Shown here one piece after another: positions 23,624 to 35,799 of a stretch of DNA of 64,000 nt. Origin of the DNA: Agrocybe praecox (lineage: Eukaryota > Basidiomycota > Agaricomycetes > Agaricales > Agrocybaceae); contig OZ024847.1 of NCBI GenBank assembly GCA_964017145.1, positions 2,976,001 to 3,040,000 on the forward strand. Reading direction: 5' to 3'. Below the pieces are notes generated by a model. The model worked only from the letters and a program-made list of their open reading frames with translations, made no database searches and was not told the origin of the DNA. Made by a program: the position numbers and the translations under genes. The stretch's first letter is position 1. Every line of letters begins with the position of its first letter.

Positions 23624-26057
23624 CAGTCCAAACCACTTTGAACGCCGAGTTCTTTATGTGACGTTCGACGACCTGGAACACTGAAATCCTCAGGATACCC
23701 AGTAGCGCGGTTATGGATGTTATCGACACATTCGCCAACCGTTGGATACTGTATCGGCTCTTCATGCCATGCGAGCTGGATGCTAGCCTCCTTCGCAGCA
23801 ATTGCGTAGGTACGACCTGCTAGGAGGAATAGTACACATGCCCAATTGAACCAATCCTCTTCCATTGACTCCCATTTCTGAGGCATCCGCATGTAACTCG
23901 GACTTCCTAAGGACATCTCAACGTCGCTCCAACAAGCTGCAATCTCGCTTGATACCTAGAAGGTAGAAGATACTCTGACGATACACCAACCAGTTCCGCG
24001 TCGCGATCCCAAGTTTCATGTTATGTAGGTAGTTTTTGACTCGTTAGAAAACGCATATATTCGCCTTTTCACTCATTGTGATCCGTCCTCCTCCCAGCCT
24101 CAGCGTTAGGTAAACTCTCGAGAAAACATGATAGGCGATTTGAACAAACATAAAAGGCGTTCGTTCGCCTTCGAACCAGAGTATGCTGTGGCAAATGCGA
24201 CCGATTCCGAGGGAAAGGGATAGAGGATAGTTGAGAACGCTAGGAAGATATAAATATCAATATAGTACGAAAAGACCAAAGATAAGGTATTTACTTTGAA
24301 TGAGATAATACATAAGTAGCCGAATGAACGACGATCCTGACATCCGTGGGCAGGATCCAAATAATAAATCTTTCCTTCGCATGGATTCAATCGAGGCCTA
24401 TGGTCGTAGCTGCAGTTGACACCTTCTGCCAAGTTGATCATCATTCTCCTTGTTGAACGCTATGCACCGCCAGCACATTCAGGCAGGTACGACTTTTAAG
24501 AACTGGGAGGTGCGCGAAGGACTCTTATACCATCAAATAGTATGTAGCGTCTCTGGAAAATGTCCTTGGCCCAAATTCGAAGGGACTGCTGCGGTTTCGG
24601 GACATCTCGGCAACCTATTGTGCCCAAGCCCGCTCCATCCGAATTTATCCTGTATCCAACGCTTGACGTAGATACTACGAGGTGCGGCGTTGACTGATGA
24701 TGTTGCTCAACACCCGACGAGATTGACGAACCACGATTCCGTATGCCAGACTTGCACGATGTTGATTTTCGGTCGAATAAACCTCGGACTCTGTCTTCCT
24801 TTCCAATTTCTGTGAGCAACGCGCCGCCTCTGCTATCGTGCCCTTTCTTTTTCAATGTTACCGTGCCAGCAGTCTCCGCCGAAATTCAATCATTTTAAAT
24901 GGAAGGCCTGTGTGTTGAATCGCATATATTTCTTCTTCTTCAAGTCTCTACCCATCATATTCCATCTACCCCAGCCCCCTCGATTATCCTGAGTTTGAGT
25001 CGTTCCTTGTGGGTGTAGCTCCGCCTGTCCCGAGCACACTTTGCTAGGTATGTGCATGGCCGCCAAGATCTCGCCAATGGCTACTGCGAGGTGGAACGTG
25101 GTTCAAACAAGAGTCAGTTTCTACTCTGTGCAACGCGTTATATATGTTCCATGGCGGCGATGAGTGTAGGTTCGTACGGCTTTCTTACAGAACCCAAAGA
25201 CGTTATGAGATACTGTATGTTACATGAATAAGAATAGAAACTTACCAACGCGATATACAACGTACTACGTGCCTTAGCTCCCATCAACCGTATCCTTATA
25301 GCGAAGTATTGAGGGCTCCAAAAACATCAATCTCCGCGTACGTTCTGATGATGGATAAAAAGGCTCAGCGACATGGTCAACTCCGCGTGGTGGATGGGCA
25401 GACTCACCGAACTTGACGCTCTGTTTTTCCCACTTCCAAATGCCCATCGTACCCTATATCGTGATAACAAGGGTGGGTCGAACTACGAACGTAAGGTAAA
25501 CGAGAGTAATGAGTGCATATGTGCATTGGAAACGAATATTCCTCACAAGATATCCAGCCCAGCCATCCATGGCTTAGCTTGAAAAGGCACCAGATTCATC
25601 GATACACGTTCATCAAATCAAAGAGAAAGTGAGTCTGGAGATACATATAGACGTGAGTTGGGTAGCATTTCAGAAAGAAAAAGTCACGTACTGGTCGAGA
25701 AGACAAAGTTATATGGATGAAATGAGGATGAGGGGACCCTGGAACGAGATAGATGTGAGTGGGTTGTCATATAAAGAAATAAAAACTCACGTACTGGTCG
25801 GCAAGACACGGTTGTACGCTTCAAAGATCCTCGAGCTTCACAAGTGCAACGGATGCTTTGGAAGTGCCCAAGGGAGGGCCGAAATGGGCAAGCATCTCTG
25901 CACTGATGGGGATCTCAGAAAACAAGACCCTGGCGGTGGTATTGTAAGGGACAGCTCGGCTGATTATCTCCCAGGCAATTGATCCTCGAGAAAGGTACAA
26001 TCCTAGTATCGTAAGAAGGAGGTGTGCAGGCGCAAGTGTTAGTGAAGAAAAACGCAA
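23624..26057 (-). other. Locus X, copy B (best preserved), between two TPR genes
   Basis: Not recognised. The minus strand opens with a 78-codon frame (25821-26057): MRFSSLTLAPAHLLLTI (signal-like), then SIAWEIISRAVPYNTTARV, IPISAEMLAHFGPPLG and the end LVKLEDL. Farther along are AAMHIPSKVCSGQAELHPQG (about 25070), GKEDRVRGLFDRKSTSCKSG (about 24785), MINLAEGVNCSYDHRP (24400) and a long clean exon (23624-23955, acceptor TTCTAG) containing MEEDWFNWACVLFLLAGRTY and YPTVGECVDNIHNRATGYPE. Whether this is one intron-rich gene or two is unclear. The whole is tail-to-tail with TPR gene 1 and head-to-head with TPR gene 2. The last exon is the most convincing coding piece. Confidence 0.45.
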
Positions 26058-26077
26058 ATGTTTAATGGATCACTTCA

Positions 26078-26112
26078 GGTCACGCGACTTCATCCTGTTA
26101 CGCGTCGCGTCG
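26078..26112. promoter_or_regulatory. Conserved CGCG block, copy B
   Basis: GGTCACGCGAC then GTTACGCGTCGCGTCG, with a spacer about 10 bases shorter than in copy A. It lies about 20 bp upstream of the X-B reading frame and 1.95 kb from TPR gene 2. The preserved halves and variable spacer suggest two separate binding sites. Confidence 0.5.
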
Positions 26113-28060
26113 GAAAGGCCTGCCAAGACAATTTTCTTCTTCCTTTCCACCACCACTTTTTATGGTCTAAATTCCAGGAAACCTCTGAATAGTCGCTCTT
26201 TATCTGCTCTGCTTGCTTGAAAACTATCTGTCTCCGGTCCAAAATCTTTTTTCAAGTTGCGAGCCTATGGAACCTGCTCAACGAACCTTGCAATGCTTCA
26301 TCTGCCTCCCCGCCCCTCATTTTTAGAGTCACAGCACCACACCAAGCTCCCTATCTCTTCAAGCAAGATATGTTTTCTACGCTCCTCACGCGTCGCCCAT
26401 TTTCCCGATTGGACGTGATAGTAGTTGTGAAATTGCAAAGATAGACGAGTACGGTAGAGTATCGAGTATGATTGGCACTGCGACCGATGTCATCAGTGTG
26501 CTCGTATCCCCCTCCGAACACTCAACTCAAAACCCCTTTCATCATCAATATCTCTTCGTGTCTGTAAATTTCATTTTTCATTGGACGCCCTTGGATAGCT
26601 GAATCATGTATGTATATGTTCTCGGCTCAGCGCTTGTTTGTCTTTGAAAATTTGAGCATCAGGTTAATACTCGTGAAAGCACAGACGCCTGTTTCATTGC
26701 ATATTCTGTAGGGTAATACAAAATACATGAATGAATTACGGTTTTATACAGGTCTCGGCTTTAAGAAAATGTACACACTACATTTTTCTCCCTTTCCTGG
26801 CCGCCAAGTTCCTACCCCCTCTGATCTCGACAACGTGCGTCATTTGCTCTCTTCAACGCCCAACCGTTCCGTTTTCTCGACGAACAATGCACCGTCATGC
26901 ATCGTGGTATCCTGTACGTTGGTCTGTCTCACCTCGAAATAAAGCGAACGTCCATTTCCATGTGGTGTTGGTTGTACTTCAAGCTGTCGTTGGTCCTCGA
27001 CCCGGGTCGTGATTTGGATGCGTCAATATTAGGGATACCCCACTGTTTGCAGTACCTAGCGTAATCTCAGTCGCAGCGACACTTGCTGATTTTTGAATTG
27101 TGTCCCAACATCTGCTTTGCATATATAAACTCGTCCTTGAAACCGAAGCCTATCGTGGACATGGTACCGAAGGAGAATTTTTAAAAATAATCTCACAGTC
27201 ATATTGTGTACTCTAAGTTGACGGCGGGAACAGGCATATGATGCATCTGGGTAAGGAATACAGGCGTTACCATTGGGTAGACGAACTTCCTCTTCTAGTA
27301 CTTGTGTTTTCAGTGACGGAAATTTTACATAGGCCTAGTAAGTACCCCCGAGCAACGCATCTCTAGCGTTTTTTTCGACGTTATGACCTGGAATGTGTTG
27401 ACACTTGGCACCATCTCTGTAAGACGTTGTTAATCAGACGCCTGTTAGCCTCGTTATTCGAGTTCAATAACAAGAGACATACAAACAAAGGCTCAGGACA
27501 TAAAGTTCTGTAAAGGTGCTGATAAAGTATTATTATTGGGATCACAATGAATTGAGGAGCGAACTGGAAAGCTAAACAGTAGGCGCTCTAGCGCTCAGTG
27601 AATCGCGTCTGGATGATGCTAATCAAGTAGCGTCACACGGTTTTCCCATCAGCGATAACGACAGTGCTCTTCTTTTCCCTTACCGCAAGACACACCTGTA
27701 TTCGATGACTGCAGTGATGTGCGACTGATATATTTCTCACACCCTCGGGCAGTGCATATTTAACTCTACGTGCAAGACCACAACTGCTTCACAACTTACC
27801 AGTTCCCATTTCGACACCTGTATTGCTTAACCATGTCCACCATCGTTTACGGATACTTCATCCATAATGGCTTTTGCTGAAGGGCCGATACGCTATATGG
27901 CATGAAAATAGGTAGGTTAGCTTTGGAAACATCATGTATGGTTCTCATGTCTTATTTATAACAGACAGATGGGTGCCGGGTGGTGCTGAACTGCAGTCGT
28001 ATAATCTCAGGTCACTTTTCACCTACCAACGACCTTCTTCCTTTCTTAGCTTCCCGTACA
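26113..28060. other. Upstream region of the second TPR gene
   Basis: No gene recognised. The DNA is shared with unit 2 (61939-63837) at near identity, except for replaced stretches around 26590-26790 (unit 2 instead has an 80 bp T-rich piece between two copies of ATCATGTATGTA). It also resembles the first TPR upstream region. Short frames such as 26727-26942 are present but show no motif. Confidence 0.5.
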
Positions 28061-31000
28061 ATGGCAGATCCATTATCCGCTACTCTGATCGTAATCTCGC
28101 TTGCAACGGCTCTCAGGGACATCGTCGAACTAGCGCAAACACTCAATGACTCGTTCAAGAAGGTGAGAAGGCAAAGTCGCAGTTGATAGAAGATTCTTGA
28201 GCTGATTATTTCATTCCTAGCCTGGTCGGAATATGCAAAGGGCGGAATCTCTGGCTGCGGAGACGCTTGGAATCGTACAAGAGCTCAAGAGATTCTACGA
28301 TGCACATACAGAAGTTCTAGACAGTGCGCCGGGTATGCAGGACGCCGTACTAAGGCTACTGAGGTGCGTGCCTAATATCACTAATTGGGCTGCTTTATTG
28401 ACATACCCCGCAGGGAAATGGAAACGGTACACGAGAAGTGCATACCTATACTGCAAGTTCACACTGCCTTGGATAGAAAACTACATACCTGGATAAAGCG
28501 GAAAGTTGGTCCATGGTGGAAGCGGAATAGCGTGGAGGAATCCATTCGAAATCTGAGAGATGGGGCGAACAAATGTCGAAGTGATTTCATGGTGCGAGAA
28601 TAAGGGATACAGAATCCTATATGAACTGACAGGAATGCCAAAGATGTTTGCATTGCTGCGCATTGAAGCCACCACAATCGAAATCCGAGCTGCTGTTACG
28701 CACGGGGTCGCTCGCCCTCATGTCCAATCATCGGTTACTCAAGTGTTGGATGATAACGTCCTAGCCTTCATGGGTTCCACTCCCGTCATATTATCCCAAC
28801 TCCCCCCACATGTCAAATTAGCCGAACACCTTGTGTATAAGGAATATATCACCCTTCAAGTGGGCAAGATCGACATCCTACTCAAAGCCTTCTCTTCTGG
28901 CGGATCCTATCCAGTTGAAGAGCCAGATGCTGTTCATTTGCAACAATTCGAGACTGTGATTTGGCTAAAGCCCATTACCAAGGAGGAAATAGAAGATGTA
29001 CAATCCAATATCTTTGCCCACATGGTGATGATACAAGATAGCATTCAAGGTAGACACAATAATGGATTGTCAGTCCAGCGGGGTGCATCGGCAATGTCTG
29101 ACTTGTCTGTCTGGCTTGCTCATCTCGACATGGGTCAAGAATCTTTGACAATAGCGCGATATGCCGTGGACATATATAGGACACTCACCAAGACAAACGG
29201 AGATGTATATGGACCCCACCTTGCGCAAGCACTTTACGTCATGTCGTACAATCTTCAGGGCTCTGATGAACCTGTACAGGCCTACAAAGTAATCACAGAG
29301 GCTGTGACCATTGGACGACGTCTCGTGGCTGCCAATCCAACCTTTGAAGCTGAAATGCAGCTCGCTGACTTGGTTCGCTACTCCTCGTATGTTGCGCGTC
29401 GGAATAGAGATCTGCAAAGTGCCATTCAGGACGCAGAGGAAGCGGTACAAACTTATCAGCGCCTTATTGGACAATCCACATCCGTGTTGCGAAAGAAAGT
29501 CAACGTCATAAACAAAAGGCGCGGACAAACCTTTATAACGTTAGAAGCCACGCACATTGGAAACTTTGCTCATGCATTGGTAGAGCTGCATTACACTCTA
29601 TCTTCAACCAGTCGAAAGGATGAATCAGTAGCTGCAGGAATCAAAGCGCTCGAGTTATACAGTTCGCTGGAACAGAGGCACAATTACAGTGACGTCAGTT
29701 TTTGGATAGCACATCTTTGTCACTCCCTTGCATCCGACGAGTATCGGGACGTAATGTCCATCGATCAATCTCTTTCCTACGCACAACAATCGGCGTCTCA
29801 GTACGAGAAAGTACTTCGACTGACTGGAAATGTTTCTGGAAACCTTCCTTTGTCCCTGGCGAGGCAAGCCGAGATTTTATCAGATTTGGACCGCATTGAA
29901 GAGGCATGTGTGGTATGCCAAAAACTTGAACAAATAGTGCGAAAACATATTGAGGATCATCAGCTCCGTGCCAAATCACTTCTGCATCTAACGAGATCTC
30001 TTTACCATTCAAGGCGTTACGTGGAGGCAGTGTCGGTTGGGGAACAATTACTGGCAACCTACCGGTCTTCGCTGTTAGGTTGGGATCTGTGTAGTGCCTA
30101 TGACTACACTTCTCGTGCCTTTGGGCATGAAGGAAACACTTTCAAGGCGGTACAAATTGCGGAATCGGCTGTCAGCTATTGGCGCATCCTAGCCTTTCAC
30201 GATCCTGAAAACGTTAAATTTCTTGCTGCCAGCGTTGACAATCTGGCACGTCGACTTTGTTCCGCAGCTGATTATGGACGAGCCTTCAGTGCAGGACATG
30301 AAGCAATGAAGTTGTGTAGCAGCTTGATTCAAAAAGACCCCTTTTCGGTGGAGAATTACACGAAAACCCTTCGACTGAATATGGATATTGCGGTACAGGC
30401 AAAGATGGAACCCATGTCTGTGGAACGTAGCCGAGAGGTCATTCGATATTCTCGGGCACTGATCAAACAATATCCTGAACAACAAATGTTTCATATTCGT
30501 TGCATCCTTGATCATGCAGACATGCTGGATGACTTTGACCGACTTGTAGAAGCCAGCGCCGCCATTGAAGAGGCTCTCAGTTGGTTCGATTCTCACCCAG
30601 CACAAGATGCAGATTTTTCCGAACTATACACCGACACACTTCTATTTTCCGCCACATTTCTTCATGATCAGGGTCATCCTGACGAGGCATTAAGTGCCTA
30701 TGACAAGGTGATCAAAGTTGGGGAACCCTTCGCAGACGCTCTTTCTGTTGCATGCAATATTCTCTTGGCGAAGGCTGAAACCCTCGTGAAATTATGTTTT
30801 ATTGGACGAGTTCCAGCTGCGCTCGCCAAGATTGAAGATTGTCTTACGTTTGCCTCTGAACATCATTTGGAGAAGGAAAAAGTATATTTCTATTGTTTGG
30901 GCAATGCGTCGCTTGTCTACCGATGCAGCGGCGACATCAATAAAGCAATATCCAACATGAGACGGGCGATCGATAATCTTGAAGATCGGGACAGAAGTCT

Positions 31001-31562
31001 ATTTTCCAGCATTTTGTCTGACCTCCTCGCCGATGCTGGGGAGGACGAAGAAGCTTTGATTGTTGCACACAAGGCAATTCAAGGATACGAGAGGTTGCAG
31101 AAGTCCTCCTCGACCATTCTCAAGGAAACCTATGCAGGCGCACAATATAGTCTTTCCCTACGTTTCTTCGCCAGCAATGACTTCGCTCAGGGACGAGAGC
31201 TGCTTCTCGAGGTCCGATCATTCTACCAACAACATTCACAAACTAGGAACATCCAGTTCATCGACGTGGCTATAACGCTATGGGCATTAGGACACCTAGA
31301 GTGCGCATCAGGCCGACACAAAGAAGGCATCGCTGCAAGAACGGAACTCACCGAGTTGCGAAAACAACTTCAACTCATATTCCCAAGCCTCGATGATCTT
31401 GTGGAGGTAGCGTTGAAAACAGAAAGAAATTTTACCGCGTGGAAGAATCTCCTCAAAAAAATCAATCTTACGTGTGGTCACCAGGACGAAGATATGATAT
31501 ACTCGAAAGTGCAGCAATATTCTAATATGAAAATCCAGGACTTCTGTCGGATGAACCTATAG
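28061..31562 (+). CDS. HeLo-like N-terminal domain plus TPR-repeat protein 2
   Basis: Exons 28061-28162, 28221-28363, 28414-28591 and 28644-31562, with introns of 50-58 bp in exactly the positions and phases of TPR gene 1; 1113 residues. The N-terminus MADPLSATLIVISLATALRD and the helices RAESLAAETLGIVQELKRF match the HeLo-like bundle. The rest is TPR-type helices with roughly three quarters of residues shared with protein 1. Intron 1 has a GTGAGA donor and a CTGAT branch word. It differs at the C-terminus: where paralogues stop after TCGHQEE, this one reads TCGHQDED and runs on for 23 more residues to CRMNL. Nothing in the frame is broken. Its start region is duplicated at 63838. It is paired divergently with X-B. 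Confidence 0.85.
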
Positions 31563-32300
31563 GACTTGCGGACTAGGTTTTCCTTTGTTATCCTCGATAT
31601 TATTGCTCATTTGCTCTCGCTTTCCGACGGTTTTGCTTCTGGCTCTCCATCAGTTAATATGAACCCTTCTTTCTTTTTTATTACTGTAGGTATAGTACTG
31701 TACAAAATTCAGTCTTTATCCTTCAAGGATATAAGTACTAGTGCAGGACATGCTCGAAGCAAGTCGCCTTCCACGTGCCGTGCTAGAACTCAAAATTCAT
31801 ATATCATATGTAATATTGCCAAACAACTTAATCAGATTTATACACAGTTAATAGCACGGTTTTCGACGACAATGGATTACATTTGCCTAAAATCTCTGAA
31901 TCAGAACAAATTTCTTGTGAGCCGAGTTTATACTTGGCTAGTCCTTGGCCCCAAGTGTAGTGTAGTGTACCGAACATCTGGACGTTTAACATGACCGTTG
32001 GAGATCAACTGGTCAACATTCACGTCAGGTATAGGGGAGAAATTAACTTACGCGCATGGCCAATGTGCTAGCAACGTTCTTTCTAATGCGAGAGTTCTAC
32101 CATCTGGGTTGTGGCGAGTCCTACATACTGCCCAGATTATCGAGATTGAGTGAAATTGATTCTTCGGGAGGCGGCTTGGGATGCTCTTCATGCTCCTTAG
32201 CAGGTACATATTATGTGTTTCTTAGAGTTGATGGTGCGAGAAGAAATCCATACTGTCATATGCATATGGTACAAGCCTAAGACCTTATACGCAGCTTGTC
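31563..32300. other. Region after TPR gene 2 without recognised gene
   Basis: A plus frame of about 140 codons can be opened from a TTG at 31566, but it has no motif and no good ATG. The remainder is mixed composition with no counterpart in this window. The TPR gene 2 terminator should lie here. Confidence 0.4.
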
Positions 32301-34430
32301 TGTGCCCAATCGCACCGGATTCAACATCAAGCTCATCCAGGACGTGGACACCATCTTTGCACGCAGTCGACTCTCGATTCTCTGCCAGCCCTTCTCAGAC
32401 ACTGCGGCACCATCACACCGGCATAGGCCATGTACATGGAGTTGAGCGAGGTATGTGCTGCATAACGATCGACTATTGAAAAAGTTGATTTGATGAGGGA
32501 GCGAAGTTCACGAGCGAAATGGTGGTGTTGTATGCGGAATTGGCAGAAACGTAGAGACGCCAACTTTCACAGACAGATGTATTATCAAAGAAAAAAATAA
32601 TTTCCGAATTTCCTGACAGAAACTTTGATACAGGACATGTTCTGAGTATCAAATAGCACTCTGTTGAGGCTAGGGAGTAGGTCAGCACGACAGGATCAAA
32701 TCGGCACAATTGGATAGCTCACCGTCACCTAGATGTAGAGTAGGGTCAAAAGACAGGTACTCTGTGCCAATGGATAAGAGTTCAACGAGGCATACTTGAT
32801 ATTATAAAATGTGTCGCCAACTCACCAGCAACGTACAATATACTCTGATATTCAATGTCTTTATTCGGATTCATACTGCGCCAACGACAAGATACATGAA
32901 GATTGCGAGGTAAAGTAGCCTTGGGTAAAAAAATTCAGCGTATATACGAGCTCAAATGGATATTGCGTACAATGTAATTATTTATATGACCATCAAAAAG
33001 CGGTTATGCAAGCGAGGGACTCTAGAAGGAAGGAGAAGTTGAAAAGGATGTACATCATGGGAAATGTAACATACAAATTTCGTGCTTCAAAGGTACTGCA
33101 ACCGATTCCGCGTCCTCGAGCGATCACTTCTTCGCGCAACCCGCTTTGAGCACCCTCGCATTCCACCTCGGCACCCCACGCTACACTCAAAACCCCATCG
33201 AGCACCCAGCCTCTCGAAATTTCACGCACGATATGTTGCGACACAATGGTGTGCGACCAAGCGTCTCGTCTTCCCTCCCAAGTCCTATAAGCGACCCCGG
33301 CTCCACCGAGAATCAACATCCCGAAGTGGCGCTTCAACGTGTTGAAAACACATTGTTCTATCCAAGCCCACCGACCGTCTTCTACTGTTGAAAGAATGTC
33401 AGGGCTTGTTCCTCATGGCCGCGAGACCCACTCACCCAAGTACACTTCGCTAATCATCCCGACCTCATATATACATTGCGAACTCTTCAAACTAGAGCGA
33501 GCTTCCACTAGGTCGATGTGATGGTAGAGTAATGTTGACCGGCACAGCAAGGTGTTGTGTGTATGTGCGATGGCGGCAATGCGGGCAGGTACGTACAACC
33601 TTCTTACAGAAGCTGAAGACGTTAGCCTATAATGTAGGGTACAGGAGTAAGAATTCCGACTTACCTATACGACCTGCAACGAATTACATGCCCAAGTTCC
33701 CATTGACCCTATCCCTTTGAGACATTGAACCGAAGTATCGAGTGCTCCCAAAGATGTTCAGAATCTGGATGCCCGTGTACGCTCTGGACATGGATAGAAA
33801 GAGCTCAGAGACACGTTCAACCCTGTGGAATGGGTGGGTAGACTCACCGAAATATCCAGAGTCCTTGATGCACTCTCTATCACATCCCCGAATGTCCACC
33901 GTAGGCTATACCGCGACAACAAGGTGATGAATTGAACTGAGAAGGTAGGCTAAGCTTGATGATGCCCAATCAGCGCATATATGCATTGACAAAAAGAATT
34001 CTTACAATGATATTCAAAGCAGGCCATCAAACCCAACACACTCATTCGTCGATACCCATTCGTCATAGCGAGAAGAGGGGGAGTCTGGAAGAGCAGATAG
34101 ATGTGAGAGGGATAACATGTCAAGAAGAAAAGAGCGTACGTACTTGTCGAGATTCGACCATCCTACGAGGTAGAGGACAGCAGCAGTTCAACATGTTCAA
34201 TGGAGGGGCCAATGTGGGTAAGCTTCTCTGCGCCAATGTGGAACATCTTTGAAGTGACGATAGAGTGCTCGGAATGGGAGATTAGGGGATGCCGCGTCCT
34301 TGGGAGAAACCAGAGCTGCAAATAAGTAACCAGACATTAATGATGTGGAAAAGAACAGTATATGCAAACATGGGCTCACCGCTGATTCTTTCTCAGGCAT
34401 ATTGTGCATTGATTCTCGAGAAAACTCCAA
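32300..34430 (-). pseudogene. Locus X, copy C, decayed, without TPR partner
   Basis: Landmarks of X in the same order on the minus strand: EFSRESMHNMPEKESAV and FRALYRHFKDVPHWRRE near 34200-34430; VDIRGCDRECIKDSGYFG before a GTGAGT donor near 33860-33900; and a VRRLYVPARIAAIAHTH piece near 33550-33610. Between about 32990 and 33340 is a 114-codon minus frame with no recognised motif. It is followed rightward by the conserved CGCG block and TPR-upstream-like DNA (34.6-35.1 kb), but no TPR coding sequence. A TPR gene may have been lost here. Confidence 0.35.
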
Positions 34431-34504
34431 TTCTCTGAGGTGGTGTGATGCTTGAGCGGAGAACTAGAACTCGAAAGACGGAATGGATCGCTTCAACGCC
34501 GAAC

Positions 34505-34548
34505 GGTCACGCGACTTCATTCGACTTCTTCCGTTACGCGTCGCGTCG
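34505..34548. promoter_or_regulatory. Conserved CGCG block, copy C
   Basis: GGTCACGCGAC and ACGCGTCGCGTCG, with the same spacing as copy A. It is kept although the expected TPR gene downstream is missing. Confidence 0.45.
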
Positions 34549-35228
34549 TCGAGGCCGAGCATTTTCCTCCTTCACTTTCACGCACCTGCTGTCCTAGTTT
34601 CTTCAAAACATCATCTGCTCTACTTGCTGGTCCAAAAATGTTTTGCGAGTCGACGGAACTCCCTTGACCTGCAATGCTTCAATCTGCCTCTCTGCACCCC
34701 ATTTCTCGAATCACAAGTTATAACGCCCTGTATCTTTTTAAACGTCCTTTTTTTGTCAATTAAAACGTGTCTCCTATGTTCCTTACGCCTCTCTTCAACT
34801 TGGATATAATTCTGGGAAGGTTGTGAAGCACCCGAATTTGACACCGGTTTCTTTCGCATTTTGACGGTGTGAATGGGAATTCATTTATCCTCGGCTCCAT
34901 CCTTGTAAGACATCGTTAATTAAATGTCTGATAACCTCGTTATTTGAGTTCAATACCGAGAAACATTTGAACCAAGGTCTTACAACATTCTCAAGGGTAG
35001 AAAGTTTCGTCAATGTGGTTATAACCTCAATGAACTGAGGAGCGAACGGGAAAGCTGAAGAGTCGGTGCTCAATGAATGGCAATGTTGGAATCGTTGGAA
35101 TCAATCGCGTCTGGTGTTATTTTTCGAGGTATTAAGAATGATAATGTGCGAATTCTTGACGCCCTGACAAGCACAATTTGGCGTCGCGTACCCAGAAGAT
35201 ACTTGATTGTGGTGCTATACAGGGAACA

Positions 35229-35512
35229 TCAAGCAACCGGTGAATGAGGTATGTTGGGATGTGAATTGATGGTCGGGGGTCGCTGGTATGCCACTATTTC
35301 CATTCCTTTGCAGACAATGACTAGAAATCGCAGCGTAGCGAGTCCATTCGGTACGAAACTTTGTGTATATTGAGTCCAATGTATTTTTTCCCCTGCTTTT
35401 CTCGAATAAAAATGATAGCCAGTTGGTGTGAGGCCGAGAAAATAGAGACCAATGGTCAGATATTGACGAAGTATTTGTTGGGTGTTGCCAATTCGACAGC
35501 AACAACTTCGTG
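35229..35512 (-). pseudogene. Unrecognised coding remnant next to the unit 2 start
   Basis: The minus frame ending at TGA 35229-35231 reads QILRQYLTIGLYFLGLTPTG, YHFYSRKAGEKIHWTQYTQ and LRFLVIVCKGMEIVAYQRP, with protein-like composition. Upstream, a different frame reads HEVVAVELATPNKYFVNI, so a frameshift or an intron separates them. In unit 1 the equivalent DNA is beyond the retrotransposon and not visible. No family assigned. Confidence 0.35.
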
Positions 35513-35799
35513 GCGCTCATGCTTCAAGTTTCAAGTTGTGCATTATAGCAAAATATTCGCCATCAAAGATTGAGAAAGCGGGGTGTATAAGTTTGAACAT
35601 TAGGATGGTGTGACTGATTGACTTCCCGACTCTCCGACAAGCGACCGCTTTTGATGTTATCATTCTTCAACAACGACAGACAATGCCTTGAGTACTACAC
35701 AGAAGAGGTTCAGTAAGCAGAGGTGGTGAAATGAGGTGTGCTGCCACTTCCTCTCTTTTAAAAAAAATACTTACACAAACTTTGAAAGTGCAGAGACTG

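Larger units (their letters stand above)
2454..28220 (+). repeat. Segmental duplication, unit 1
   Basis: This stretch is collinear with 35513-63997 in direct orientation. Offsets change only at identified insertions and deletions: about 32638 at 3.5 kb, 32820 at 9-16 kb, 35239 at 19.7 kb and 35777 at 28.1 kb. Identity by eye is very high at 9-16.8 kb and 26-28.2 kb and clearly lower at 19.1-25.9 kb. The left limit is hidden by the retrotransposon at 1-2453 and the right limit lies beyond the window in unit 2, so the full unit length is unknown. Confidence 0.95.

Noticed and set aside
24300..24444. WW-like domain in locus X-B (LAEGV...GKIYYLDPA)
   Set aside because: Resembles a WW opening but lacks the second tryptophan and is frame-broken in the unit 2 copy; too weak to call.
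31566..31994. 142-codon frame after TPR gene 2
   Set aside because: Opens from TTG, no family motif, no counterpart among paralogues.
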